Shown: piece by piece, positions 15,277 through 24,530 of the stretch
Layout of the letters: the number at the start of each line of letters is the position of its first letter
Position numbering within the stretch: position 1 is the first letter of the stretch
From: UBA4427 sp045106235
GTDB taxonomy: Bacteria; Myxococcota_A; UBA9160; UBA4427
NCBI GenBank assembly: GCA_045106235.1
Contig: JBGCEJ010000033.1
Coordinates: forward strand, 1-64,000
Length of the DNA stretch: 64,000 nt
Reading direction: 5' to 3'
Notes under the pieces: generated by a model
Told to the model about the DNA's origin: nothing
Seen by the model: only the letters and a program-made list of their open reading frames with translations
Database searches by the model: none
Translations under genes and position numbers: made by a program

Positions 15277-17211
15277 CTAGTTCCCAAAGAGCTTACCCAA
15301 GCCCTTCTCGATGAGCTTCTCCGCGTCATCCCGCACGATTTCTTTCGCATCCCGCGGATCCTCGTTCCCGTCGAGCGCACCTTCAGCGGCCTCTTCGACC
15401 GAGCCCCCCGCCGCAACGTCGCCAGCGAGCCCCGAGGCCGAAGCGCCCTCGCCCCCAGCCGCCGCCGCAGCAGCCGCCTTCTCGGCGTCCTTGCGCTTGT
15501 TCTTGTTGCGCCCCCCAAACAGCAGATTCGTCAGCTCACTCGCCGCTCGGTTTCCGAGTTCCCGCGTCGCGACACCTTGAGCCTGAGCCGTCAGCGCAGC
15601 CAAATTCGGTCGCAAATTCGGAGACGAAAAGTCCCCCTTCATCGTCAGCGGCAATTCAACGATCTTCCCGCCCGCCGCGAGGAGCGGCGCGAAGCGGTCC
15701 GCCTTCTTCAAGATCTTCTCGGAGAGTTCTTCAGAGAATCGAATCTGACCGTCGCCGTCGACGCTGCCATCCAGTCCCAAGAGGCCAGACCCCACAAGCA
15801 TAAAATCACCCGCCTTGAGATCGATGGCATTCGCGCGGAGCGCACCATCGGCAATCTCGAGCATGACATTCGCATTCTGAAAAGGCGTACGATTCCCCTG
15901 AAGCGAGGCCGGCACGATCTCGCGCAGCGAATTCGCTGTCAGCGCGCCGATCCCCGGATCCGCAACAAGTCGCCCCACAAGATTGTCGAGGACGTTCACC
16001 TGCTCAAGCGCACCTTCGGCAAGATCCAACTTGACGGCACCCGCGAGGGTCCGCTGCAGCACATCCCAATCGAAACTCTCTCCCGCAAGATTCACCTCGC
16101 CCGAAAGCCGGCCCGTCATGAAGCCCACAGGCAGATCGAAAAGCAGTGTCGCGAGTTGCCCCGAATCAAGACCGTCTACCCGCGTATCCAAATCGAAAGG
16201 CAATGCATTCGGCTTCCCGAAATCAAGATCACCGGAGACAGAAACACGCCCGCCCACCATTCCCATGGTGAGGTCTTCCACCTTCAGCTTGTCGCCTCTG
16301 TAGTTGAGCTTCGCGTCGACGTCGGTCATGTCGTAACCGCTGAGGCGTGCTGCATCGGCATGCAAGACGATCGGCATCCCGCTCCGAGTGCTGTCGGCGG
16401 GGAGGTCGATGTTCAACGTCACATCGTCAAGCCGCTCCCGCGCATCGCCTTCTTCAAAGACGAGGCCAACGGTCCGCGGGAAAAACGAGGGACTCGAAAG
16501 CGCGATCGTCGCCGCCCCCGCAGAGAGATCCGGCACCTTGGCCACGCCTGCAAAAGCGCTCACGGCCTGGGTGTCGCCTCGACTGGGGCGGAGTCGACCT
16601 GAAAACTCGATCTCGGCGGGTCCGTCGAGGGTGAGATCGGTGCCGCTTGTATCGAGCGACTCGATCGTGAGCGCCAGACCATCCCGACTCTTTCGGTCTT
16701 CGTAAATCAGCGTGCCGTTCTCAATTTCGAGCGCCGCAATCGCCAAAGCGAGCGGAGGCGAATCACCTGGGGCATCGCCCCCCGAGTCACCTTGAGCGTT
16801 CTCGGTCCCGGCCGCTCCCGTATCGCCAAGGCTCTCAAAGTTGAACCCGGCACTCGTCTCGATGACGCGAATCGTCGGGCTTTCGAGCCGCACCGCCTTC
16901 ACCTCGAATCGGCGCTGCAGGGCAGGCCAAATTTCGAGTTCAACGAAAGCCGAATCAAGCTCGAGGAAGGAGGCTTTCCCGAACTTCGGATCCTCTCCCA
17001 CCTTGAGCCCTGCAACACGAACGGCCAGCCCACTCGAAAACGCAACTTCGGCATCCTCGAAGTCGATCTTCCTGCCCGCGGCATCGGAAGCCAAGCCCGC
17101 CAGTCGCTCTCTATTTTCGTCGAGCAGGCTATTGATATTCGTGACCGCGAGATACGCGCCGCCCACGAGAACGACGACGAGAACCAGAATACCGATCAGG
17201 AGTTTACGCAT
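15277..17211 (-). CDS. AsmA-family inner-membrane/periplasmic protein
   Basis: 644 residues from the ATG at 17211, which follows GAGGAAG; the longer frame to 17268 has no such support. An N-terminal signal anchor (KLLIGILVLVVVLVGGAYLAV) is followed by the AsmA opening INSLLDENRERLAGLASDAAGR and a long beta-rich region with repeated PFDLDTRVDGLD-type and LSGEVNLAGESF blocks. The last 120 residues are Ala/Gly-rich and low complexity, ending in an amphipathic DDAEKLIEKGLGKLF. AsmA-like proteins bridge the periplasm and are linked to phospholipid transport and outer-membrane integrity. DUF6116 follows immediately. Confidence 0.9.
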   Translation of the reverse strand: MRKLLIGILVLVVVLVGGAYLAVTNINSLLDENRERLAGLASDAAGRKIDFEDAEVAFSSGLAVRVAGLKVGEDPKFGKASFLELDSAFVELEIWPALQRRFEVKAVRLESPTIRVIETSAGFNFESLGDTGAAGTENAQGDSGGDAPGDSPPLALAIAALEIENGTLIYEDRKSRDGLALTIESLDTSGTDLTLDGPAEIEFSGRLRPSRGDTQAVSAFAGVAKVPDLSAGAATIALSSPSFFPRTVGLVFEEGDARERLDDVTLNIDLPADSTRSGMPIVLHADAARLSGYDMTDVDAKLNYRGDKLKVEDLTMGMVGGRVSVSGDLDFGKPNALPFDLDTRVDGLDSGQLATLLFDLPVGFMTGRLSGEVNLAGESFDWDVLQRTLAGAVKLDLAEGALEQVNVLDNLVGRLVADPGIGALTANSLREIVPASLQGNRTPFQNANVMLEIADGALRANAIDLKAGDFMLVGSGLLGLDGSVDGDGQIRFSEELSEKILKKADRFAPLLAAGGKIVELPLTMKGDFSSPNLRPNLAALTAQAQGVATRELGNRAASELTNLLFGGRNKNKRKDAEKAAAAAAAGGEGASASGLAGDVAAGGSVEEAAEGALDGNEDPRDAKEIVRDDAEKLIEKGLGKLFGN

Positions 17212-17628
17212 AGCTTCCTCAGCTTTCGGGATGTCATGAGCGACAGACGCTCGTGTTGAGAGCAACACGCGCCGACGGGCGGCTCAGCGCGGAATCGAGC
17301 GAACGCAGCAGGAAAAGCGGGCCAGCCTCCATTCATGCAGGCCCCCCGGAGAGTAGTCCCATAGAAGCGGTACGTCGGCCGTGGAATATCGGTTTCGCGT
17401 GAAGCGTGAAGATTGTAGGCACGCGGCGTCGGGCCCAAAGCGCGCACGTCTAGGTTACCCCTCCGCCCTCGCGAGTTCCCTGAACTTCAAAGGTTCTCAA
17501 AGAAAATCGCCACAAGGTGTGCTTCTGCACACGCTCGTGGCGATTCTCGGAAGGCAGGGCCGCGCTCGGCGCCCGGGCTACGGCGTTTTTCCGGGGCGAA
17601 AGAGCCGTCGGATCAAACTCGGAGCGCG
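17212..17628. other. 417-base intergenic region with one terminator
   Basis: Between the AsmA start and the LLM-enzyme stop (both minus strand). The 17505-17545 hairpin ends the upstream transcript; the remainder should hold the AsmA promoter. I see no coding potential beyond short out-of-phase frames and no other clear repeat. Confidence 0.6.
17495..17545 (-). terminator. Rho-independent terminator of the LLM-enzyme transcript
   Basis: AATCGCCAC (17505-17513) pairs with GTGGCGATT (17537-17545), and inside it GTGTGC (17517-17522) pairs with GCACAC (17527-17532) around a TTCT loop. On the minus strand the stem is followed by a T-rich run (TTTTCTTT). It lies about 85 bases past the stop of the gene at 17629. 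Confidence 0.8.
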
Positions 17629-18504
17629 TTAGCGCGTCTTCGCAATCACATTCTCAGAGAACCAGCGCAGAGCGCCGACCTTCTCGTCGAGGGTCTGATT
17701 GTCCTCGCCGCCTTCGTAGGGGTTCCGGAAAGCCACAATCGCTTCCTGAACGCCAATATCTTCTAGGCGCTTCACACCGTCCGGACTAAAGGCCTCAGCG
17801 CTCATCGACTGATATTCGAAAGGCTCCTTGTCCCGGCCGAAGTCCTTCCGGAACGCGTCGATCTGATCGATCGTCCCCTTCAGGTCTTCAAAGCTGCCTC
17901 CCGCATGGATGAACCCATCCGCCACGCGCGCGGCTCGGCGAAGCGCCGCCTTCGAATGTCCGCCGATCAGGATCGGAACCGGCTTCGTCGGAGCGGGCGT
18001 CACCTTCATTGAATCAATCTGGAAGATCTCTCCTTCGTAGGAGAAATAGTCGCCTGTCATCAGGCCCTTCACGATGTCGATCATTTCGTCCATGCGCTTG
18101 CCGCGGCGTTCCCACGGAATCTGGCAGGCTGCGAAATCGTCCGGCCAGGGACTGATCCCAACGCCAAAGGTAAAGCGGTTATTCGTCAGTACGCCGATCG
18201 ATGTGAGCGATTTTGCCACGACGACGGGCTGCCTAATCGCGAGCTTCATGACCGAAGTCGAGAAGTGAAGCTTCGTTGTGACCGCGCCCATCGCGGGAAT
18301 CAGTGAGAACGGCTCCAAAAAAGGAACGCCGTCAAGGAATTCGCGATCGCCGGTCCCGTTATAAGGATACTTGCTATCCGATTCTTCCGGATAGCAGATG
18401 CTGTCGGGGAGAGTAAACGTATCAAAGCCCGCCTCTTCCGCAGCAATCGCGAGGGGCAAATAGTATTCCGGGTTACACATCGTGGCGTGGTAGGCGAAGC
18501 GCAT
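17629..18504 (-). CDS. LLM-class F420-dependent oxidoreductase
   Basis: 291 residues. Opening MRFAYHATMCNPEYYLPLA is a typical LLM TIM-barrel strand, then EEAGFDTFTLPDSICYPEES, a strand-3 region SVMKLAIRQPVVVAKSL, and GVLTNNRFTFGVGISPWPDDF plus VPILIGGHSKAALRRAARVADG. The IGGHS/A-A-R-R-AA block is typical of the TIGR03619-like F420 branch. It would transfer hydride to or from F420 on an unknown substrate. It follows a small unknown gene by 83 bases and ends in a terminator. Confidence 0.88.
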   Translation of the reverse strand: MRFAYHATMCNPEYYLPLAIAAEEAGFDTFTLPDSICYPEESDSKYPYNGTGDREFLDGVPFLEPFSLIPAMGAVTTKLHFSTSVMKLAIRQPVVVAKSLTSIGVLTNNRFTFGVGISPWPDDFAACQIPWERRGKRMDEMIDIVKGLMTGDYFSYEGEIFQIDSMKVTPAPTKPVPILIGGHSKAALRRAARVADGFIHAGGSFEDLKGTIDQIDAFRKDFGRDKEPFEYQSMSAEAFSPDGVKRLEDIGVQEAIVAFRNPYEGGEDNQTLDEKVGALRWFSENVIAKTR

Positions 18505-18587
18505 TTTCTAGGTTCCTTAGTCTCAAATTTTGGGGCGTTTCAGTTCGGTCGCAGGCGAGTGACGCTCTGCTTCTTACTCGTCGAGCG

Positions 18588-18887
18588 TTAGTTGATCTCT
18601 TCCTCGGAGAGCGAGAGTGATTCCGTGAGTAGCTGCGCGTGGGCGAGCACTCGGTCGATCAGAATCGCCATCATACCGCTGTATTCAAACCCGACAAAAG
18701 CACTCATCGAAAGTTGCATCATGGGATCCGCCAGATCCTCGGCATCCTGACATCGCCCGATCCCCTCCCGAATGGAGCGAAAAAAACGCTCTTGATCCGG
18801 ATGTTTCTCTGTCGCGGCCATGGAGACCACATCATCGAGGAGAGGCATGATCTCTTGTTTTGCATGGTCGACGGGATCGAAGGACAT
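18588..18887 (-). CDS. Small protein of unknown function (99 residues)
   Basis: No family recognised. The sequence is acidic and mostly helical with several methionines (MMQLSMSAFVGFEYSGMMAI in the middle), without a signal peptide. The composition is balanced and unlike the Arg/Ala-rich antisense frames, which supports a real gene. It precedes the LLM oxidoreductase on the same strand by 83 bases and could be co-transcribed with it. Confidence 0.6.
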   Translation of the reverse strand: MSFDPVDHAKQEIMPLLDDVVSMAATEKHPDQERFFRSIREGIGRCQDAEDLADPMMQLSMSAFVGFEYSGMMAILIDRVLAHAQLLTESLSLSEEEIN

Positions 18888-19053
18888 AGGGCTCTTTCTC
18901 GGGGTAAATTTCAGGGCGACCCGCGCGTATTCGTTCGAGTAGCCAAAGCCCGAGAAGCCAAAGCCCCTGGAGCAATCAGTCGAAGTCTAAGATCCGAATC
19001 TCCCGGTGGGAAGCCCTGCAGGGAGGTGCTGGGGCATAGGAGCCCCCGGTCTC

Positions 19054-20169
19054 TCAACCGACGCGCGCAAGAATTTCGGATCGCTCGGGCCGAGTGGCGC
19101 ACATCGCCTCATAGAGCCGCCACTGCCCCTCAGCACGGGCCGCATTATGGTCCCCGCGCGTCGCAAACTGCTCGGGATCCCACCCCCAATACGTCTCCTC
19201 AAACGCGTCTCCCACGAAGCGAGCCGCCAATTCAAGCGTAATCCGCTCCGGTGCCGTTTCCAGCGAAGCCCGCTCCGCCTCCGAAAGACGTTCTCCGTAG
19301 CCCGCAACGAACCCCTTCACCGAAGCCTCAAAGGCCGGTAGATCGAAACCAGCCCCCTCGCCGTCCTCACCGGTCCGGTTGCACCAAGATCGCCACGCGT
19401 CTCCGAGCTCAACCCAGAGGGGCGCCCGCATCAACGTATCTAGATCGACCAGCGCGAAGGCCCGATCACGCGCCGGCGCCTCCCGGCCTTCGAAGAGAAG
19501 GTTCGAAAGTTTCAGATCGCCGTGGATCACCCGTTCGTTCAATTCGGCCGGCGCCCCCAAGACGTCGAAGGCCGCGAAAATCTGCTCCGCGAGGGGGATC
19601 ATCGATGACGCCAGGCGATGCCCCGGATGTGCTTTCATCGCCGCACGGAGACTCGCGAGGTAGCGCGGGGTATCCCGATACGGGATGCCCATCGGCCGAA
19701 GCTCGCCCTTAAAATCGCGCATCGCTGCGTGGAAGCGGCCAACGAGTGCTCCCGCAGAATGCGCCTGCGCCGCCGACTCCAGCCGATCGAAACTCGCGCC
19801 CCCGAGATGTTTCATCATGCGCCAGCGCCCGAGCGTCCCCAACTCGGCGAAGAGCGCGCCCTCGACCGTCGGCACCAACTCTGTCGTCGGCACCCCATGC
19901 GCAGAAAGATGCCGGGTCACCGCAGCAATATTCTGATGAATCTCCGGAGAGAAGACATCGCTCACTCTCTGCAAGACGAAGTCCCCGGCCGCGGCGCGCA
20001 CATGGAGACTCTGATGCAGTAACCCGCCCGACAGCGAACGAACCGCCAGCCCCTCCGAAGCGCTAGAAAGCACGGAGTAAGCCGCAAGGACCTCTGCGGG
20101 AACCGCCGCAGCGGCGGCCGCGGCATCGTACCAGCCCGTGGAATCGCTCTCACTCATTCGGACGCTCAT
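19054..20169 (-). CDS. Aminoglycoside phosphotransferase-like (APH/NahK-like) kinase
   Basis: 371 residues. The kinase-like fold shows RSLSGGLLHQSLHVRAAAGDFVLQRV at the N-lobe, the catalytic loop ERVIHGDLKLSNLLF (Asp in HGD) and the metal-binding DLDTL in ALVDLDTLMRAP. Such kinases phosphorylate sugars, homoserine, choline or similar small molecules, sometimes N-acetylhexosamines (NahK-like). It starts 5 bases after the sterol-desaturase-family stop, so it is the third gene of a compact operon. No membrane segment. The substrate is unknown; the operon suggests a lipid or polyol headgroup. Confidence 0.82.
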   Translation of the reverse strand: MSVRMSESDSTGWYDAAAAAAAVPAEVLAAYSVLSSASEGLAVRSLSGGLLHQSLHVRAAAGDFVLQRVSDVFSPEIHQNIAAVTRHLSAHGVPTTELVPTVEGALFAELGTLGRWRMMKHLGGASFDRLESAAQAHSAGALVGRFHAAMRDFKGELRPMGIPYRDTPRYLASLRAAMKAHPGHRLASSMIPLAEQIFAAFDVLGAPAELNERVIHGDLKLSNLLFEGREAPARDRAFALVDLDTLMRAPLWVELGDAWRSWCNRTGEDGEGAGFDLPAFEASVKGFVAGYGERLSEAERASLETAPERITLELAARFVGDAFEETYWGWDPEQFATRGDHNAARAEGQWRLYEAMCATRPERSEILARVG

Positions 20170-20174
20170 TCGGA

Positions 20175-21122
20175 CTAGGACGCCCTCATCTGAGCGGAGG
20201 CGGCAATCCCCGTCACCCGCGCGCGGAGCGTACTCGCCCGCTCATCAGGACCGTCATGGGACCACCCGGGCGGCCGAAAAATGTACCCAAGCTTGTCCGA
20301 CATCGTGTCAGCCCGTCGAACATCCGCCCAAAGCTCCGAGTACCCATGCAGCAAAACGCGCGCCGGGTTCATCGTGCCGAGATTTTTCGTGAGGCCATAC
20401 ACCACGGGTTCTTCGTCGAGCTCCGCGCTGAAGGTACCAAAGAGCTTGTCCCATAAAATGAGCACGCCGGCATGGTTCCGATCCAGGTAGCGCGCATTCG
20501 ATCCATGATGCACTCGGTGATGCGAAGGCGTGTTAAAAATCGCCTCAAACCACGACGGCAGGCGACGGACCGCTTCGGTATGCGCCCAAAACTGAAAGGT
20601 CAGGTTCAAACTGATCATCAGCAAGATCATCGCGGGATCAAAGCCGAGAGCCGCCAAGGGAAGCCACAGCACATACTTATAAACGCGCTCCCCCACGCCC
20701 TGCCGAAGCGCCGTCCCAAGATTCAGGTACTCTGAGGAATGATGGTTCACATGGCCCGCCCACAAAATCCGCACCTCATGATTCAGCCGGTGAAACACGT
20801 AGTAGGTCAGGTCATCGAGGAAGAAGAGCAGCACGAAGGCCCAAGCCTGTCGCCCCACGACGTCGCGCAGAGGGCTCCACTCATGAAGCCAAACCATGGC
20901 GCCCACAATCAGGAGTTTCGGAATCACTTCAATCACGATCGAAGCGAGAAGCATCAGAAACGAAACGCCCGCATCCCGCGCATTGTAGAGGCGCCGGTCT
21001 GTCAACCGAGACCAAGTCGCCTCAATCGCGACCGCGGCGAAAAAGATTGGAAGCACCACCTTCGTCACAGGGTCCTCTACGAGGATGCGCTGTGCCGCTT
21101 CGAGCGTATCGGGAAGAGTCAC
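20175..21122 (-). CDS. Sterol desaturase / fatty acid hydroxylase family protein (operon copy)
   Basis: 315 residues with 4-5 predicted membrane segments in the first 180. The di-iron histidine boxes are HRLNHEVRILWAGHVNHHSS and, after the next membrane pair, HTEAVRRLP and HHRVHHGSNARYLDRNHAGV. Family members hydroxylate or desaturate sterols, fatty acids or alkylglycerol ethers. The ATG overlaps the SDR stop (ATGA), and the kinase follows after 5 bases. A lipid-tailoring operon is suggested. Confidence 0.92.
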   Translation of the reverse strand: MTLPDTLEAAQRILVEDPVTKVVLPIFFAAVAIEATWSRLTDRRLYNARDAGVSFLMLLASIVIEVIPKLLIVGAMVWLHEWSPLRDVVGRQAWAFVLLFFLDDLTYYVFHRLNHEVRILWAGHVNHHSSEYLNLGTALRQGVGERVYKYVLWLPLAALGFDPAMILLMISLNLTFQFWAHTEAVRRLPSWFEAIFNTPSHHRVHHGSNARYLDRNHAGVLILWDKLFGTFSAELDEEPVVYGLTKNLGTMNPARVLLHGYSELWADVRRADTMSDKLGYIFRPPGWSHDGPDERASTLRARVTGIAASAQMRAS

Positions 21123-21985
21123 GCGTCTCCCGCATCGAGTTCGCCGAACTCTTTACCGTCAACGCGGGTAAAGGGAAGATCGTAGAGCTGAGCCGTCGCC
21201 TCACTCATGCCGTTGATCAGGGCCGTTCGCGGCACGGGGAGAAGCCCTGCTGCAGTCGCCCGGTTATGCGCTCCCGCAACCCAAACGGGCCCGCCGCCGA
21301 GATTGGCCAGCGCACCCTTCGCCACATCCTCCGCGTCCATCACGTTCGGATAGTCCGCGAAACCTTCGTTCGAATTCAGCATGCTGGGCGTCTTGGTTGC
21401 ACCCGCCACGACGGCCATCGCATGGACTCCGCGCGGCGAGAGTTCGTGCCAGAGCGATTCCGCCAGAACGAGATCAAAGGATTTCGTGGCCGCATAGGTC
21501 GCGGTGTACGCGCTACCCGAGAGTCCCGCCATCGAGGTCAGCAGCAGGATGCCGCCTCGCCCGCGCTCGCGCATGGCCCCGCCTAAACGATGTGCCAGCA
21601 AGACCGGACCACGACAATTCAGGTTCACCAGACCCAGCGCTTGTTCAACCGGATGGTCGTGGAAAGGCTTCGCCCCGTGAATCGCGCCCGCATTGTAAAC
21701 GAGCGTACCGACCTCGATGCCCTCGATGCCCTCCGCGACCCGCTGATCGAGGTCTTCCCCGGTCAGGTCGGCCACAATCGTTCGCGTCTCGACCTCGAAC
21801 TCGCTCCGGAGCTTGCCCGCCACTTCTTCGAGGAGAGCCTCCCGTCGGGCCAAGAGGACGATATTGAGCCCCGCTGCGGCCAGCTGCCGTGCGAAGCTCT
21901 CTCCAATGCCGTCCGATGCCCCGGCAACGAGTGCCCAAGGGCCGTACTGGGACCGAAAGGCTGCGGCGTCGCGCTGTCCATGCAT
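21119..21985 (-). CDS. SDR-family NAD(P)-dependent oxidoreductase
   Basis: 288 residues from the ATG at 21985, preceded by GGGAGAG; the frame extends to 22075 without support. NAD(P) motif GASDGIGESFARQLAAAG, NAG motif TLVYNAGAIHGA, catalytic Ser in LLTSMAGLSGS, and YAATK (Tyr-x-x-x-Lys). Compared with classic SDRs it carries a short N-terminal extension. It opens the SDR / desaturase / kinase operon and could oxidise or reduce the hydroxylated lipid made by its neighbour. That pairing is inferred. Confidence 0.9.
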   Translation of the reverse strand: MHGQRDAAAFRSQYGPWALVAGASDGIGESFARQLAAAGLNIVLLARREALLEEVAGKLRSEFEVETRTIVADLTGEDLDQRVAEGIEGIEVGTLVYNAGAIHGAKPFHDHPVEQALGLVNLNCRGPVLLAHRLGGAMRERGRGGILLLTSMAGLSGSAYTATYAATKSFDLVLAESLWHELSPRGVHAMAVVAGATKTPSMLNSNEGFADYPNVMDAEDVAKGALANLGGGPVWVAGAHNRATAAGLLPVPRTALINGMSEATAQLYDLPFTRVDGKEFGELDAGDA

Positions 21986-22094
21986 CGTGATTCTCTCCCT
22001 GAACGTTCGACCCAATTCTACCACTCTGCGGAGGGGGCGCGCAGCGGCGCTGAGGTAGAATCCGGCGGCACTCAATCAGGGAGCTCAATCGATC

Positions 22095-22511
22095 GTGTCC
22101 TGGCCCGTAAAAATCCTGCTCGCCGGCATCCTGTTGATTCTGCTGGTCACCGCGTACGCCCTGGTCTCCCAACACATCCTCAACCCCCAAGTCGTGGCGT
22201 CTCTGCGAACGGATCCGAATGGCGCGCGGGCCCGCAAGGTCATGCTGATCGGATTGCCGTCCGGCAAATCGATTCCGGTCAACTATCTCAGAGAGGAGGA
22301 AGGCCTGGTTTTCGCCGCGGCCGATTTCCCCTGGTGGAAAGAACTCCGGGGTCAAGGCGCTCCTGTCGAGGTCTTGATCCGAGGCGAGCAAAGGCGCGGA
22401 CAAGGGCGTGCGATCGAAGACGAGCCGGAGCGACGCGCGGAGATTTTCGAGCGCCTTCGCCCGACCGCCCCGCTCATCTTCGGAACGCTGATCGAGATTA
22501 GGCTCGAATAG
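22095..22511 (+). CDS. Membrane-anchored nitroreductase-like / F420H2 (DDN-fold) protein, tentative
   Basis: 138 residues from a GTG start (GGGAG upstream at 22078-22082). Residues 5-25 form a signal anchor (VKILLAGILLILLVTAYALV). The remainder resembles the small split-barrel DDN family: RKVMLIGLPSGKSIPVNYLR followed by AADFPWWKELRGQGAPVEVLIRG, where the WW-region and 'P-S-G-K' turn are typical. DDN-like enzymes use F420H2 to reduce quinones or nitro-compounds. It is divergent from the SDR operon and converges with the GGDEF-EAL gene. The assignment is by pattern only. Confidence 0.6.
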   Translation: MSWPVKILLAGILLILLVTAYALVSQHILNPQVVASLRTDPNGARARKVMLIGLPSGKSIPVNYLREEEGLVFAAADFPWWKELRGQGAPVEVLIRGEQRRGQGRAIEDEPERRAEIFERLRPTAPLIFGTLIEIRLE

Positions 22512-22562
22512 ATCGCCTAACGCTTGCGTTCAGAACTCAGCGCGCAGCGCGCCGAAAAGGAT

Positions 22563-24530
22563 CTAGGAGTCCGAGTCCGTGCTGTCCGAAGGATCTATCT
22601 TCAAGGCCGGGTAGAGATCCTCGTCAGGGTCGAAGGTCGCACCGCTTCGGAATCCGAGTCGACCGATCGCTGTCCCCGTCCCGGACTGCGCACTCCCGGG
22701 AGAGTCTCCTTGATCGCCTGGGCCCGCGGGAGCCACCGTTTCGACCGGCGGACTCCACGAATCAGGATCCGTCAGAGGCACCCGCCAAGCCGCGTCCTCA
22801 TCCGTCGAGAGGGCATCGAGCTGTGAACGCTCGATCGGCTTCGAAAAGAGATACCCCTGCATCAGCGTACAGCCGCGCTGCATCAGATTCTGCATCTCTT
22901 CAATGGTCTCAACGCCCTCCGCCATCACTTCCATGCCGAAGCCCTTCGCCATATGCAAAATGGCCTCAAGGATCACCCGGTCCGGATCGGTTTGCGCGGC
23001 GCCGCGCACGAAGGATTGATCAATCTTCAACAAGTCGACGTTCAGCCGCTTCAGCAGCGTCATCGTCGAATAGCCCGTTCCGAAATCATCGATCGCGATC
23101 CGAACACCAAGATCCCGAAGCTCATCAACGACGCAGAGCGCCTTTTCTGTTGCCGCAAGAGACTCGGTCAGCTCCAACTCAAGACGCGAAGCGGGCAGAC
23201 CCGTCTCTTCGAGAATCGCCTTCACGCGATCCGTAAAATTATCGGCATCGATCTGGCGACCCGAGATGTTCACCGCCACCCGCGCATTCGAGATCGGCTG
23301 CCATTCCGCCGCCGATTTGCAGGCCGTCCGGAGCACCCACTCCCCGAGCTGCACCATCACGCCCGCTTCTTCCGCCACCTCGATGAACTCGCCCGGCGAC
23401 ACCACACCGCGCGTCGGATGGTTCCAGCGAACAAGCGTCTCGACGCCCACAATCTCTTCCGAAACGGTCTGAATCTGCGGCTGAAACATCAGGTGCAGCT
23501 GACCGCTATGAATCGCTTCGCGCAGCCCGCTCACGAGGTTAAAGCGCTCCACGGCCTTATCGTTCATGTCACGATTAAAAAGACAAACGCGATTCTTGCC
23601 GGAAGTCTTCGCCTCATACATCGCAGTATCCGCGCTCTGAATCAGCGAATCTGAAGTTTCTCCGTGCTGCGGGAAAACGGCGATTCCGACGCTCGCGCTG
23701 ATCCAACATTCATTGCCCTGAAGGTGATAGGGCCGCTCGATTTCTTCACGAATCGAATCCGCCACACGCAGGGGCGCTTCTTCGTCTTCCACATCCTGAA
23801 TCGCTGCCAGGAACTCGTCGCCACCAATCCGCGCAATCAGATCGCATTTCCGGATGGACTTGCGAAGCCGCTTGGCCACATCCGTCAGCAACTCATCCCC
23901 GACCGCATGACCGAGGTTATCGTTGATCGCCTTGAAGCCGTCGAGATCGAAGAACATCACGGCGAGCTGGCTGCCGCGACGCTCGGCGGTGGCCATCGTG
24001 CTCTCCAGCTGCTCCATGAACCAATAGCGATTCGGTAGCTCGGTCAGCGTGTCGTGCGTCGCGAGGAAGCGCTGGCGCTGCTTCGCCTCGGTGAGATCTT
24101 GAAGAATCTTGTGGCGCTCGATCGCATGCACGATCGTCCGTGAAATCAGGTCGGGGGTGACTTCGCCCTTCGTCAGGTAGTCCTGGGCGCCCGCCCGAGC
24201 CGCCTTGAGCGCCGTCGCCTCATCGCGCTGATAGGTGAGCACGACGATGGGGACGCTGCGCGCCGCCGCACTCGCTCGCATCAGTGAATCGAGGCCATAG
24301 CCTTCGTGCACCGACAGATCGATCAGCATCGCGTCGAAATGCGTGTCCTGCAGCTTGAGCAGCCCGTCCTCGATCCGGAGAACACGGGTGATCTCATAGT
24401 GAACGCCTTCGGGGCGGCCGAGCACCTCTTCGAGACGATTCGCAGTCATATCGTCTTCGACGACCAGCATCAGCGAAATCGAATCGCTCGCGATGCTCTC
24501 GGGACCTGCTTCTATTTCTTCTTCGGGCAT
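22563..24530 (-). CDS. REC-GGDEF-EAL bifunctional c-di-GMP protein
   Basis: 655 residues. Receiver domain about 20-140 (phospho-Asp in DAMLIDLSV, Lys in YLTKGEV), GGDEF about 150-315 with RIGGDEFLAAI and the inhibitory RxxD (RKCD) exactly five residues before it, EAL about 330-590 with VETLVRWNHP (Thr replaces Ala in EAL), LTESL, DDFGTGYST and MAEGVETIEE. Both catalytic sites look intact. The last 60 residues are disordered and acidic. The partner kinase is not adjacent; the histidine kinase at 36732 is a candidate only. An AT-rich region lies upstream. Confidence 0.95.
   Translation of the reverse strand: MPEEEIEAGPESIASDSISLMLVVEDDMTANRLEEVLGRPEGVHYEITRVLRIEDGLLKLQDTHFDAMLIDLSVHEGYGLDSLMRASAAARSVPIVVLTYQRDEATALKAARAGAQDYLTKGEVTPDLISRTIVHAIERHKILQDLTEAKQRQRFLATHDTLTELPNRYWFMEQLESTMATAERRGSQLAVMFFDLDGFKAINDNLGHAVGDELLTDVAKRLRKSIRKCDLIARIGGDEFLAAIQDVEDEEAPLRVADSIREEIERPYHLQGNECWISASVGIAVFPQHGETSDSLIQSADTAMYEAKTSGKNRVCLFNRDMNDKAVERFNLVSGLREAIHSGQLHLMFQPQIQTVSEEIVGVETLVRWNHPTRGVVSPGEFIEVAEEAGVMVQLGEWVLRTACKSAAEWQPISNARVAVNISGRQIDADNFTDRVKAILEETGLPASRLELELTESLAATEKALCVVDELRDLGVRIAIDDFGTGYSTMTLLKRLNVDLLKIDQSFVRGAAQTDPDRVILEAILHMAKGFGMEVMAEGVETIEEMQNLMQRGCTLMQGYLFSKPIERSQLDALSTDEDAAWRVPLTDPDSWSPPVETVAPAGPGDQGDSPGSAQSGTGTAIGRLGFRSGATFDPDEDLYPALKIDPSDSTDSDS

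Noticed and set aside
15187..16602. 471-residue open frame on the plus strand
   Set aside because: Opposite the AsmA gene, which has a signal anchor and family patterns; the Arg/His-rich composition is not protein-like.
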